This document shows, one piece after another, positions 10,568-22,044 of a stretch of 64,000 bases of DNA. A program made the position numbers and the translations under genes. Positions within the stretch are counted from its first letter, which is position 1. The number at the start of each line of letters is the position of its first letter. A model generated the notes under the pieces. That model searched no databases. It was not told the origin of the DNA and saw only the letters and a program-made list of their open reading frames with translations. This DNA comes from Beverwykella pulmonaria. Lineage: Eukaryota; Ascomycota; Dothideomycetes; Pleosporales; Melanommataceae. Location: positions 120,514-184,513 of the forward strand of contig BCHH01000002.1 in NCBI GenBank assembly GCA_001599595.1. Direction: 5' to 3'.

Positions 10568-11273
10568 GATGGCGGTTTGCGCTCGACGCGAGCGAGATGC
10601 TACAGGAAGGGGGACGGCGGTGGGAGGCTAGAGGCCGCGACGAGTGGAAGGCAGCCGAGGGCGGCGGTGGCGGGGTTCTGGGTGGAAGAGACAAGCGATG
10701 CTACAGAGGGATGCTGCAGTGGTGTGAGCAGTGCGACAGTCGACGCAGTGTCGATGGCTGTCGAGCGGTAGATGGAGGGACGAGACGTGAAGGGGCGACA
10801 CTTTATCAAGCCAGGCACGGTAGCACGAGTGGAAGGTAAAGGAACAGCCACTCGAGATTATCTGTCTCCTATTCTGCGCCCTTCGTCCTGGGGGCAACGC
10901 GGAGGGTGGATGTGGTGTTGGATGTGGGAGGCAGAAAGCGCGAAGGGCTGCCTTTGTCCAAAGAGATAGTTGAGAACGACGCCAAGACTGGGGTGAATGC
11001 GCTAGGCCACCCATTGGCCGTGCGGACCGCTCCGAATCACTTGAGCCTCATCACGCTTTCACGCCTTTTCCGCCAACGTGGACCGGCCTCCGAGTGGAGC
11101 TCTCACAACTCGCCGCTGGTGCACGAATTTGCTTCTTCTTTTTTGGGAGACTTGCTTGTAGCTTCCTCACGTCGCCAATGCAGCTTCTCTAAGCGTCTCC
11201 CCATCTTCCAGCTTGCAACACCCACCCCCGCGCCATGAATTCCTGACCGCTACCTCTCCACCGCGACCCCACG
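10568..11273. promoter_or_regulatory. Divergent promoter region RAT1 / USO1
   Basis: This 706-bp spacer holds the 5' ends of two divergent housekeeping genes. Frames within it on both strands are low-complexity and are not supported as genes. No clear TATA box is seen on either side. CT-rich tracts just before 11274 resemble fungal pyrimidine-rich start regions. Confidence 0.5.
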
Positions 11274-14200
11274 ATGCTGCGAATGCTCGAAGCCCAGGCG
11301 CCGGCCAAACAGACGGCCACCGACACCATCAGCACCCTGAGCAGCCGCCTTGCCAGTGCCACTCTCCTCGAAGACCGCCGCGCTGCCATCCTGGGGCTCC
11401 GCAGCTTCGCCAAAGAATATCCCGCCTCGGTCGCCTCAGGAGCTCTCCGCGGGCTCATCGCTTGCCTGACCAAGGACGCCGAAGATGTAGACACAATCAA
11501 AGTCGTGCTAGAGACGCTGCTCATGCTCTTTAACCCCAACGAGCACAGTGTACGTGTCGTATATTCCTACCACGATCCATGTCGTTGCTGACGTTCTTCC
11601 AGCCAGAAGCCTCCGACGAAATCGCCCTTTGGCTGGCAGACGAGTTCACGCAGGTCAGTAGCCCCAGCACCCTCTGTCTGCACGTGCTGAGCTTATGGTA
11701 GCGGCAAGATAACATCACCATCCTCCTCGACCTCCTCGAGACTCCCGAATTCTACTCCCGCCTCTATTCCCTGCAATTGATACACGCCATCTCGAGCGCA
11801 AGACCCGAACGTACACAGGAATGCGTGTTAACCGCGCCCTTGGGAACGCCACGACTGGTGGCGACACTGGAGGACCCAAGAGACGCCGTGCGTAACGCTG
11901 GCCTCGTCCTCCTCAACGACTTATCACATGCGTCGTCGGAGCTGCAAAAGCTCTTCGTCTTTGAAAATGCCTTCGAAAGGATATTCAATATGATCCGGGA
12001 GGACGGGGGGCTCACACAAGGCGGAATCGTGGTACAGGACTGCCTATCACTTCTCGCAAACCTCGTGCGCTTCAATGCATCGAACCAGACAACATTTCGG
12101 GAAACAGGCGGCGTCGCACAATTTGCTGCGCTGCTCCCCGGCGCTAAGAAAGCAAAGAAGGCGCGTGCAAGCAGCGAAGATGAGGACGATTGGGTGAGCC
12201 CATCGAGCGAGAAGAATGTCTGGGGGCTCCTCGCCATACTGCGCATGTTCCTGGTCAAGGGCAGCACGAGCACCCTGCCTAATCAGAACGCCTTTCACAA
12301 GCACGGCCTCCTGCAACAGGTGTTGAATATGGCCTTCGACCCTTCCACTGCTATTCCCATCCAAGTCGAAGCTTTGAATACGTGCGCCGACATGATTCGG
12401 GGCAATGCACGCTTGCAAGCGGGCTTCGCTCAGCTACAGGTGCGCCCAATAGTCGAGCCAACAACAAATGGAACCATAACCCCGAACGGGGTCGCGACAG
12501 TCTACGTAATTGATGCATTGTTGGATCTCTCACTCAGCCCCGCGGCGAACGAGTTCTTCAACGCGCGTTTTGCTGCATGCGAATGTATCAAGGCATACTT
12601 CTACCATCACGTACAAATTCGACACCATTTTCTACGAAGAGCAATCGATGGCCATGTGTCGGGTCAGGACGAGACGGCTAATGTGCTGACTACACTAATG
12701 ACGGGACCCCAAGGCTCTCAGACCATTGATCCATATCGGACTTGGTTCGCAGCCGCTCTAGTATTTCATCTCATTTTCGAAGACCTCGATGCAAAGAACA
12801 TCTTGATGCAGGTGGCTGAGGGCGACGCTGAGAGTGGAGAAGAAGTTGTGACGTGTATACAAGCACTTACGGGGCATCTCATTGCAAGCCTACAGTTAGG
12901 AGAGGACGAGCGAATCTCTATTGCCTATCTGATGCTACTATCTGGATGGCTATACGAAGACGCTGCTGCTGTCAACGACTTCCTAGGAGAAGCCAGTAGC
13001 CTACAGAGCCTTGTCCAGAATGCGTTAAAGCCTGGCAGTGACCAAGTCATCGTTAAAGGTTTGAGTGCGGCGCTTCTCGGCGTTATCTATGAGTTTTCTA
13101 CAAAAGACTCACCTGTACCACGGCGCGACCTGCAGCCAATTCTCACGTCACGGCTAGGGCGAGAAAAGTACCTTGATGCTATTGCGCAGCTGCGCTCCCA
13201 CCCACTGGTCCGGGATTTCGAAGTTCAGGGCTACGATGGCTCCTCGGCAGGACCTTTGCCGGATGTCTTCTTCGACGCGACATTTGTAGACTTCATGAAA
13301 GACAACTTCAGCCGACTCTCGCGAGCAATCGACCGGGACCCTGGCCTCGAGATACTTCAATCACACGACGGCATCGATCGAGACTTGGTTGACTCTCTTC
13401 AAGGCCAACTCGAGGAGAAAATACAGGCTCTAGAAAAGACCCAATCAGACCTCTTGACAGCAGAACAAAGATTGAACCAAGAGCAAGCGGACCACCGAAA
13501 GACACAGGAATCCTCCCTCACACAGATCAACACAATCAAGCGAATTAATGACGACCTACAGAGGAACCACGAAGCAGATATCAAGAAGCTGGAGCGTGAG
13601 CACCGGCAAGCTATGTTAGAGTTGGAAAACAAGCACAGCCTTCAGGTGGTTGCACTCAACGGCAAGGTGCAGCAGGCGTCAAAGGACAATGCATTAGCCA
13701 TTGCGAAGACAAAACAAGAATACGAGGAGAGACTGCATGAGGCTAACAAGGTCCGCGTAGAACTCGAGCGTCGCCTCAGTTCTGCTGACAAGGCACGTCA
13801 GGAGGCCCTAGAAACTATCCGGGGTCTCGAGCAGAAGCAACAACTTACTGCAAGCAAGATCGCTACCATCACTGATACCATTCGAACCCTTCAGACTAGT
13901 GGGCAGAACAGCGAGGCGAAGCTGAAGAAGCTCGAAGAGGAGAAGCAGGCCCTGCAGACCTCGCTAGACAAACTGAAGACGGAGAACCAGGAGCTCAAAA
14001 CCAAGATCCAGGACCAGACTTGGAAAGTCAAGGACGCTGAGGAGAGGCAACGGAAAGCCGAAGCAAGTGCCAAGGAGAAAGAAGAGGCGAGGGCAGCTGC
14101 TCAGACGGAACTAGACGACCTGTTTGTTGTTCTTGGAGATCTCGAGGAGAAGCGGACTAGAGATAAGGTGAGTTTGATGCAGGTCGACATAATAGTTCTA

Positions 14201-14313
14201 GTGCTAACAAACTGTAGAAACGACTAAAGGAGCTGGGAGAGGAGATCTCCGACGGCGAAGACGAAGACGAGGATGAAGACGGCGAGGACGACGAGGACGA
14301 GGACGAAGAATGA
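11274..14313 (+). CDS. USO1: General vesicular transport factor Uso1/p115
   Basis: Four exons (11274-11549, 11603-11653, 11702-14167, 14218-14313) with three GT-AG introns of 48-53 nt give 962 residues. Uso1 is a long cytosolic tether that captures ER-derived vesicles at the Golgi with Rab/Ypt1 and SNAREs. The N-terminal armadillo-like head runs to about residue 660 (LLEDRRAAILGLRSFAKEYP, IALWLADEFTQ and DNITILLDLLETPEFYSRLY are typical). A coiled coil with repeated KLEEEK/LEKTQ heptads follows at about 665-940. The tail is the acidic run typical of this family, encoded by the last small exon, which reads almost entirely Asp and Glu. The 17-codon second exon and the acidic final exon are small but needed: both joins restore frame, and reading through the last intron ends in a stop. 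Confidence 0.95.
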
Positions 14314-15027
14314 GATCTTGTGCCGTACCTAAGTAGAATTTGGAGGCTTGTTTCGTAATTGGATAATCAATATCTGGGCTTATGTTAGAAGCAATGGCTT
14401 TGATCTTGTGCTCGAAGACCCAGTTTGTTTGGCTGGCACAAAGGTTACTCTTAGCCTCTTTGTATTTATCATACGTTCTGAATATACAGCTTGTGGCTCC
14501 GCTGTAGCTGCTCAACGAACAAGGGTGCTATGCACGGTCGATCATAGCGGCTTGTCTTGCATCTTCAGCTGTCACGTCAATCCTGCTTCACCGGAGCGCT
14601 ATGGCAACGCCATATCGCACCCTATAATACTCATCTCTATATCTTTTGTGGTCGTACCTTCTGCTATCGCATATAGCGGGGTCTAGTGTTTACGCAGTGT
14701 GTGATTCCATCACTCCTTCCCCAGCTTGTCGTATATAGCCTTTCGCCAGTGTGTATATTTCTTTCTTCGGCCATATAGCGTCACCAGCATCCCAGTTTTT
14801 CTCCAATATTCAATCTTTATACCACCCACTTCGATTTCGCCCGCTTTTCCATAAGACCAGCATTAAGGCCCTCCAGCCGAACATAGCCCACCAAAGTGGA
14901 CCCAATAGCTGCTCCCTCCTCATAGAGCGACGCAGCGATCCTCTTGCCCTGAGGACAGAACCCCTTAGGCAGGTAATAGCTTACAAAGTACCAGCACGTT
15001 ACACTTCTTCTTGGAGCAACAGACATT
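14314..15027. other. USO1 terminator side and hydrolase promoter
   Basis: No gene seen. AT-rich sequence after the USO1 stop, with several TATATA-type stretches at 14630-14750 that may serve the hydrolase gene starting at 15028. Confidence 0.4.
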
Positions 15028-15876
15028 ATGTCTAGCGGCTCCTTCATCCTTGAGACCACGCACGGCCTCACCAGCATCACCGACACAGCACTCGAAAATG
15101 AATTACCAGCCCTCCTGCTCATACACGGCAACTCCTCATCCTCGAAGATCTGGAAACACATTTTCAACTCTCAGAAGCTAACATCGACCCACCGTATCAT
15201 TGCGTTCGATCTCCCTGGCCACGGCGCGTCATCAGACGCCGCGAACCCCGGAAACAGTTATAGTATGCGCGGGTATGCCGAGCTCGCAGTCAAGATTCTG
15301 CAGCACCTCAACATCAAGAAAGTGGTGGTGCTGGGCTGGAGCCTGGGAGGGCATGTGGGGATTGAAATGATACCGCTACTATATGAAAAAGAAGGGATCG
15401 AGATGAAAGGCCTCATGATCGTAGGCACGCCGCCGGCTTTGGGGTTAGAGCAAACGGATCGGGGCTTCACGTTCACGGACGGACACATGAGTCTTGCCGC
15501 CAAAGCCGAACTTTCCTCCGACGAGATTAGTGCATTTTCACGCAGCTGTGTAGGGAAGGGGTTCGAGGCCTGGATGGAAGACGAGGTCCGACGCACCGAT
15601 GGCAAAGCGCGGTTTCTGATGTGGAAGAAGTTCGCCGAGGGCGTGGGTGTAGATCAGCGAGCCGTTGTTGAGAGCGAGGTGTACAAGGACACGTTGGTGG
15701 GCGTGGTCAACGGTGCCGAGGAACCTTTTGTTAATCTGGAGTATTTGGAAGGAATTCGGTGGAAGAATTTGTGGAAGGGGAAGTGCATGAGATTAGAGGG
15801 GCTAGAGCATGCGCCTTTTTGGGAGGAGCCAGATAGGTTTGAACAATTGCTTGTGGAATTTTTGGGGGACTGTTAG
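15028..15876 (+). CDS. Alpha/beta hydrolase, single exon
   Basis: A 282-residue alpha/beta-hydrolase-fold enzyme in one exon. LLLIHGNSSSSKIW (37-50) gives the HG oxyanion-hole strand, FDLPGHGASS the following loop, and GWSLGG the nucleophile elbow with Ser105. His261 in LEHAPFWE is the catalytic base. The acid is probably the Glu or Asp near NGAEEPF (about 231-236). There is no signal peptide or membrane segment, so a cytosolic enzyme is likely. The fold covers esterases, lipases, C-C hydrolases and epoxide hydrolases; the sequence does not tell which, although the HGNSSSS loop resembles carboxylic-ester hydrolases of the AB hydrolase-1 group. It lies downstream of USO1 in the same direction with its own spacer. 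Confidence 0.88.
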   Translation: MSSGSFILETTHGLTSITDTALENELPALLLIHGNSSSSKIWKHIFNSQKLTSTHRIIAFDLPGHGASSDAANPGNSYSMRGYAELAVKILQHLNIKKVVVLGWSLGGHVGIEMIPLLYEKEGIEMKGLMIVGTPPALGLEQTDRGFTFTDGHMSLAAKAELSSDEISAFSRSCVGKGFEAWMEDEVRRTDGKARFLMWKKFAEGVGVDQRAVVESEVYKDTLVGVVNGAEEPFVNLEYLEGIRWKNLWKGKCMRLEGLEHAPFWEEPDRFEQLLVEFLGDC

Positions 15877-16487
15877 GGGAGGTAAGTAAATGCGTAGGTG
15901 GGATATGCATATCTGCAGGATTTAGGAGATGGTTCGTGGCAAGCACTGAGGAGCTTCGTATGGCGATGGAATTTGTTGTAGTGTGTTGATGGGATCTAGC
16001 CTGGGAAGGGAGAGGGCTAAGGCTAGTTGATGGATTGTGTGGACATGCCTTTCAGATTTGACTAGAAGAGTAATTTTACTGGGGAGTGTTCCAATCTAAA
16101 TTCCTTCTCACTTGATTAATTTCCCCTCTTGTATCTACCCCTAGACCACTCACCAAACCTAACAAGTACAAAATGCAACGCACCCAACCAAGATAGCACG
16201 ACATCTTAGTATCGCTTTTTCCCAAAGATCCCACGGCATACATGCCGAAATCCGAACTGACATTCTGAAAGATGATTTATATAGGCAGACTACGCGAAGA
16301 GAAATTTGGTGGTGGTTCTTTATTTTCCTATAACAGTTATCCTAACAATGCTTGCCAACGCTTGCTGTAGTCCTATCTCTTTCATCAACGGCTAACAATT
16401 ACCCGAGCATTGTGCACTGCTTAAAGACTTGCAACAAACACCCCAGATAGCGCCTTCATCCCCATTCCTCTCATTCCCCGACACTGC
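15877..16487. other. Convergent intergenic region
   Basis: The spacer between the convergent hydrolase and DUF2231 genes holds no supported gene; short frames at 15731-15946 (minus) and 16429-16623 (plus) are shadows or chance. Confidence 0.45.
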
Positions 16488-17063
16488 TCACTGCGCCTTC
16501 TTCACCGACTTCACACTCGCCCCACCCCTCCCAACACCCATCCCCATCCCATACACCAACTCGCCTCCCAGATACGCAGCCCCCAACGTTGCCGGGAGCG
16601 CTAGCCCCACACTAATGAGCTGATTCCACCCACTAGCTTCGAATCCGTCATTGTTCCTTCGAGTCCACCAATTCCATGCCGTCGCCAACACAGCTACATC
16701 ATTGACGATCGCGTGCAAGACCCCGATCTTTGCTTTGCGGGAGGAAAATCCGTCGCGTTTTATAACCGGGACGAGTTCAAGAGTTCCCGAGGAGATGGCG
16801 GGGAGGGAGGTCAAGAGCATGAGAATGGTGGTATAGTAGGAGAGGACGGGGAAGGTAGAGGGCGTAAGCTGGATAGATGCGGTTTTAAAGGCAGTGTCGA
16901 GGAGGCCAGCGGTGCTAGGCATAGTAGAGAGGTAGTGTAGCGCGTCGAGGGCACCGGTTAGGAAGGTAAACGTTATGGGGAAGTGTACGAGTGCGGGGTG
17001 TTTGGGGTGGCTGGGTTATGTCAATTTTGAGATGGTGGAGGCAGGGGACGTGTACTTTGTCAT
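16488..17063 (-). CDS. DUF2231-type multi-pass membrane protein
   Basis: The model has a tiny first exon (17063-17056, coding Met-Thr and two bases), a 45-nt intron, and a second exon 17010-16488, giving 176 residues. The single-exon alternative from the ATG at 16922 would lose HPKHPALVHFPITFTF, which is the conserved DUF2231 opening, so the spliced model is preferred. About four hydrophobic segments follow (around VHFPITFTFLTGAL, FPVLSYYTTILMLLTSLPAI, HAIVNDVAVLATAWNWW and LISVGLALPATLGAAYLGG), with a conserved His-Ala-x2-Asn in the third. The family is found in bacteria and fungi; its role is unknown. A basic GRGGASVKSVKKAQ tail is likely cytosolic. Confidence 0.72.
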
Positions 17064-18097
17064 TTTGCGTTGAAAGCTGGATCGCGGTTGCTTGATGGTG
17101 AATTCTGTAGCAGGATTTTAATTGAAGTGAAGAGTTGGTATTTCGGGGGTTGGTACTGATATTTATGGGTTATATTGTTGTTGTTGTTGTTTTTGTGATG
17201 TGTTCATGATGACGTGCGGGGAGCCGAAAGTCTTTGCATATTCAATTAGATGTGCCGTATTAGAAAGCCAATAGAATCAAGTGGGAACGTAAGATCACCG
17301 GCATCGGCGTTTTCCTTCAGAAAATTGTTGATATATCTCGTGGGGTAGAATTAGGTACGAACGCGGTTGCATGTGAATTATGAATTCCATATGTCTTCTA
17401 ATGACATATTGTAAGCAGGAGAGTCGAGGAAATAGTATCAAGATGTGTGTTCGGTATGACGTTCGGTGTGAAGTATGTACAGTTGATATATATGACAAAC
17501 TGATTAGTCAGTAGCACATCCACGTGACGGTATGGTGTCCTGGGCTTACGCATATTTATCGAAAAGTTGGATCCATGTATAGCTTAAATCATTTGGGTTG
17601 TCTTATGTAGCGAAACCTTATTTTCTGAGATATACTGTATCAGAGGGACTTGCCACTGAATTCGGTAGTAATACTATACGCACATTGAGAGGTGAGGACG
17701 ATATGGAATCCCGAGCGTCCCCTCTGTGGCTAGATATTCCTAGAATAATCCTCCGATCAACAGATCGCACTAAAATAAAAAATGTGCAATCCATGCATAT
17801 AAGGCGAACCACAGTGCGAAACAGGGCGCCTCCGCAAGTCGGGTCCTGCAAGGGTGTGTCCGCCGAAACATCAATACCACCTTGTCTACACTGAATAAAT
17901 CCACACGTCTAATTGGCTACTTTGCCTTGGCCCATGAACTCCGACTCTGAGTTAGATGTTGGACGGACGTGCTGGAAACAAACGAACAGTAGGATTGGAC
18001 TTCGCCCTCTGGTATCCAACGAGGCCACCAGAGCAATGAAATTTCCGCTCATACTGCATTATTCTGGAGAGCATTCCTACTACCATGCTAGAATAGA
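17064..18097. other. AT-rich spacer with a copy of a shared 70-bp sequence
   Basis: No gene is supported. At 17440-17535 lies a segment resembling 49525-49650 (listed as a repeat). Frames at 17598-17894 (plus) and 17618-17851 (minus) overlap each other and have no family. Confidence 0.45.
17440..17535. repeat. Repeat shared with 49.5-49.65 kb
   Basis: The string ACTGATTAGTCAGT, then GCA, ATCCACGTGAC and a TCCTG...GCTTAC block occur in the same order here and at about 49525-49650, together with an upstream GTATGTACAG..TGATATA. The 49.6 kb copy lies next to the copia-type gag relic, so both may be ends of the same retroelement family. This copy has no coding part beside it. Confidence 0.6.
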
Positions 18098-18103
18098 TAT
18101 AAA
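18098..18103 (+). promoter_or_regulatory. TATA box of the small secreted protein gene
   Basis: TATAAA followed by AGGACAATGG lies 105-110 bp upstream of the ATG at 18208. A CT- and CA-rich leader (CTTCATAAACTCAACTTCG) lies between, the usual arrangement for a well-expressed fungal gene. Confidence 0.55.
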
Positions 18104-18207
18104 GGACAATGGTTCCACCAGTTCTTTCTTCTCTTCATAAACTCAACTTCGATCCAATCATTAACATAACTCCGCAACTCCATCAATATCCACACCAACC
18201 GATCACC

Positions 18208-18572
18208 ATGCACGCTTCCACCCTCATCACGTTTGCCTTAACTACCGGCCTCGCGCTTGTTACCGCAACATTCGTAACTTCCAATAGCATTGCCATTACC
18301 GTACCTCTCCCTTTCTTCCCTCATTCATCTCTTCTTCTAACTCCCGACAGACCGAAAATGGTGGTATAAACGCATGTTTCACCGACTCTATTGGAATGCC
18401 CCTCTGCACTGGCCAATTGGATGGCGAATACAAAAGGTGAGAACTCTTCCTATCTAATATTTCTGAAGTTGAGAGATTGCTAAGAGTGCGGTAGTTTTTG
18501 GAATGCAGATATGTATCCATACCCTTTGACCGATGCGAATGGTATTCTGGCTGCGTATCAGCTGAGGTTTAA
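18208..18572 (+). CDS. Small secreted cysteine-containing protein (candidate)
   Basis: Three exons (18208-18300, 18351-18436, 18509-18572) with introns of 50 and 72 nt give an 80-residue product. Residues 1-19 or so are a signal peptide (MHASTLITFALTTGLALVTA). The mature part has four cysteines: NACFT, PLCTG, DRCEW and SGCVS. I recognise no family. Small size, signal peptide and even cysteine number fit effector-like or antifungal-type secreted proteins; that is inference only. One point is unsettled. From 18511 a second frame is also open to 18708 and reads protein-like (QLRFKVDTDYYVQVEALD), which would need a different join, so the C-terminal half could be longer. The frame given ends at TAA 18570. 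Confidence 0.55.
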
Positions 18573-19092
18573 GGTCGATACGGATTATTATGTCCAGGTG
18601 GAGGCGCTGGATGTTCAGGACTGGTATGTTAAATTGTGCCATCTCGGTTTTTCAAAGCTGATCGTTGAACAGTGGATTTATTGGGCATTGCGTTCCGGTT
18701 ATGACTGAGGGGACTACGAATTATGGTTGCAACTTGGCTAGTATCCCCAATAACCTTTGGAGTAACATGGGTGCAGTGGCTAACTTTGGGGATTAGATTG
18801 TTGACCAAAAAGAGTGTGCTGGGAGTATTACAAAGAAAGAGGTTAGCTTCAAGGCGTAACGGTCTACTCAGATTTAGTTGCAGAGGGAAGGGATTAGGAT
18901 TTTAGCGCGGAATTGGCATTAACATAGATTCTAATAGGCGCTAGTTTTGAGCTTGCATAGCGTGGCTTGTACGATATAGGCGAGTTTATTTTTCTTTTGG
19001 TATCAACAAATCGAATACATATTCCCTTGAATTACTTGCGCCTCTTTACCCTAATCATCGGCTTGTTGTTGATAGCTTGAAACTCCAGGATC
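18573..19092. other. Intergenic, nothing recognised
   Basis: Possible 3' part of the small secreted protein gene if the alternative frame is used. Otherwise AT-rich, no gene seen. Confidence 0.35.
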
Positions 19093-20468
19093 TACTCTTC
19101 AACCCGTCGCTGTGGCACATGCTCAATATCGTAGTGTGTACCGATGAATCGGCCGGGACAGATATCTTTACCATTTCCAAACCTTATAAAGGTCTTTTCG
19201 GGAGTGCTGACAGCCTTGTGGGTATTGTTTGCGGGCGTAAAGTCGAATGATGGGAATGTAATCAGGCTTAGATAGTCTTCAGGAATTCATGTGGATGTTG
19301 TGGAAAGGAACTTACATATGAACACCTGTTGGAATTCATATCCCGGAGATGTAAATACGGTTTAGTGTACTCAGTTAACTACGGCAATGATGTGAAAATT
19401 TGGGAGGACTTATACAACGTGGAAGTGTCAACGCTTCAAAATCCAAGTATCACAAAGACTCATGGAGCGTCGAAAGACTTCATCTAGAGACCGCATCGCG
19501 AGTCCAGTAAGGGGTTGTTACAATACGTTCCCGTATCCCTCAGAATCTTCTTTTACAAGCTCATAAGTAAAAAGTGATATATCATCCAGGCCGGCGAACA
19601 GCACTGACGTGGAGGACTTCGAGATGATCTGCTAATCTCCAGGGTTCCATGTGGACGGAATAATAATTTATGGTGAATTCCTCGATTACCCACTAAAGGT
19701 GGTCGTTCTGAAGGCTTCACTGTGAACTGATTTTCCCACTGAGATACTGTATTCACAGAGATTTTAACACCTTCTGATAGGCTGCTTTCCTCTCTCGAAA
19801 GTGGAAGAAGTATTCCTATTCCGATCTTAGAAACTCTCGTCTCTTGACAGAATTTAGAGGCTTGAGTAGTGGCCTATTCAAGCGACCGCCTAGATTTGAT
19901 TGTCCTCCACTCTCCAACTGTGCCCTAATGTTCATCAAACCCAACCGAGATCTCATCCGCTATTTGCTCTGCAAGAGAACCAAAATCTCAAGTAATACGT
20001 TTGATGATGGGAATCTCGTAGTTCGTAGGATATGCCTTCAGATCCTGTAGCGTGTATTTGGCCAAGATCATCTATGGGAAGTTACCAATTGAGCCATCTT
20101 AATTAACCACGTGAAATTATCTTGCTGACACTTAGCCACGATGCCGCCGTTGCTCCTCGATGTACTATAACTAGCCGACGGTAAGCTAACCTAGATAACG
20201 CTTAGAAGTATACTTTTGACTTCGGTTCGTGGCTCGCAGTTCCCAAAACTCTTTGGCAAACATGAGAAATCGTGTAATCTTGACCTAGCTGTGAAAATTG
20301 ACCTTCGTTGCTTTTAAGGTAAGGCTCTGGCGAATAGAAAAGGTGGAATAAGTGAGAAATGATTGACCATAAGGGCTTCTTTTGATGTAGCGATGTGGTC
20401 TTTGCGAGAAAGATACTGCACGGAACTTTGCGGGCTGCTGTTGCCTCGCTGTGGCGATGCTCCTCCAT
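19093..20468 (-). pseudogene. Decayed cytochrome P450
   Basis: On the minus strand three pieces lie in P450 order. At 20468-20202 a frame resembles the N-terminal region after the membrane anchor (FSQLGQDYTISHVCQRVLG, like the beta-1 strands of microsomal P450s). Near 19600 a piece reads LFAGLDDISLFTYELV, resembling the I-helix AGxDTT region but lacking the Thr pair. At 19262-19093 a frame contains the haem loop RFGNGKDICPGRF, with the thiolate cysteine at 19158-19160, ending in TAG. Frame changes and stops separate the pieces and no splice pattern joins them, so the gene is dead. P450 class cannot be told. It lies between the secreted protein and the tRNA gene. Confidence 0.62.
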
Positions 20469-21326
20469 AATAATACCGGGTGTTAACTCCGTTCAGCTTT
20501 CTCTCTCGCCAAGCTTCATAATTACCTCTGATATCCGTTAATTAGTAGTTTCCACACTCGAAACTACGATCCCCAGCAACCAAAAGAGGAACAAGAAGAG
20601 AGAAAACATTCTACCAAGAAAGAGACGTTATAGTCAAACCAAAATATGAGATGAGTCCCGGATCCCTAGCGTTGATTCGACTGATAATTGTATCGCTTAG
20701 GACAGAAGGGGAGTGAGGTACATGCGGCCCGACAGACTGAGACTCTGAAATGGATGTAGTGGCGGGGTTATTGGATGAGGCTAAACATATTGTCTGAGCA
20801 GGATTGGTAATTGGGTGAATGGCCCAGAGGGTCAACTAAGCATGTAAGGAATAAAACAGAAACGAGCTTGACCGCCTTTTATATATGCGAGAAAAATACT
20901 GCCCGACCATAGCTACGTGTAAATCCTTAGTAGAACGAAGATGTCGGTCTTTTGTTTGAGGGGTAAGTGTTACCGATTTCATCACTGCAAGTACCATTAG
21001 GTTTTCCGAAGCTGTTCAAACACGTACGGCTCAATCTGAGAGCCACCCAATTGGAGATGGTGAAACAGGGTTCATTTTGTCTGAGCCTCTCATATGACGG
21101 AATAACTTCCGAAACCCCTGTGGTGGAGAGCGCAACCAGAGCCACACGGCTTATCCGAAATTCAGCTATTTTGATCAAGGGTGGGGTACCGCCCAGCCAC
21201 CCCGCTTATCGCCCACACGTCATCGAACATTCAGCTAAAATTTATTCTTGAGAGTAGAGCAAAGTCTGACAGAGCCGTTATTGTTGCTGATAATATTATA
21301 ATTAATTCTCAACATCTCATCAACAC
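20469..21326. other. No gene seen; AT-rich
   Basis: Frames of up to 94 codons on both strands (20611-20835 minus, 20927-21178 minus, 20967-21251 plus) overlap each other. None shows a domain. The AT content and lack of frame fit decayed repeat DNA. Confidence 0.4.
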
Positions 21327-21422
21327 TCCGGTATGGTGTATCGGCTAGCATCCGTCGCTTTCATCGTTCTTCGAATCAATGTCAGCTACCGACGAGAGCC
21401 GGGTTCGACTCCCGGTACCGGA
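21327..21422 (+). tRNA. tRNA-Glu (anticodon UUC) with a 25-nt intron
   Basis: The acceptor arms TCCGGTA (21327-21333) and TACCGGA (21416-21422) pair fully. The anticodon stem CGTCG (21353-21357) pairs with CGACG (21390-21394). The loop reads C-T-TTC-A, then an intron at 21364-21388 placed one base after the anticodon, the standard position, then C. The T arm is CCGGG-TTCGACT-CCCGG (21399-21415). The D arm GGTGTATCGGCTAGCATC is of tRNA-Glu type. The anticodon TTC at 21360-21362 identifies glutamate. No stem is broken, so the gene looks functional although it sits in AT-rich sequence. Confidence 0.93.
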
Positions 21423-22044
21423 ATAACTTCCGCTGGATAGGAATTTTTTTGTGTACTTTGCTCTTCCTCTGTTTTGCTGTTCCGCTGTTCCATGGAGTTA
21501 CTTACACACGTTTATGCAATAAAATTTCTCTCACATTTCTTGTTCCTCGATATTCTTATGCAGCAGTCAGTCTTTATTTCTTTATTTGCTTACGCGTAAA
21601 AAATGCACGAAGACGAGAAGTCGACATTTAATAACCAAAAAAATCGCGTATGTATACGTCATCAACAACATATGTCTATTTTAGCTATTTGCTTTGGCTT
21701 GTTAGCAGTAATAAATCAAACATAGTGTGCTGGTACAGGCAAGAAGAGCCGAGATAAATGTATCTCTCCTCAAAATATGACATGGCACTCACTACGTTAC
21801 TGATATTTTAGTACTTGCTGAATAAATGTTGCTTTATTATCCATTAATTCTAAATTCCGATTTTACCTCTCGAATTAAGCTTATGGCATTCCATGAAATC
21901 TGGCTTCACTTTGACTTACATCCTTTTATAGTGAAGCTAACTTTCTTATCTCTCTGAAAAGGCCAACTAGGCGAACGTGACACCGCGCCAAATCTCAACG
22001 CGCCGACCCCAGAAACAACACCACAACTCCACCTCCCCCCCACA
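21423..22044. other. Spacer between tRNA and the 22 kb gene
   Basis: A T-rich run (GAATTTTTTTG) 16-30 bases after the tRNA can act as the Pol III terminator. The rest is AT-rich up to the gene starting at 22045. No protein gene is supported. Confidence 0.45.

Noticed and set aside
9104..10771. Long plus-strand frames (up to 250 codons) opposite RAT1
   Set aside because: They are antisense to the conserved RAT1 coding sequence and have no family; GC-rich codon bias of the real gene creates them.
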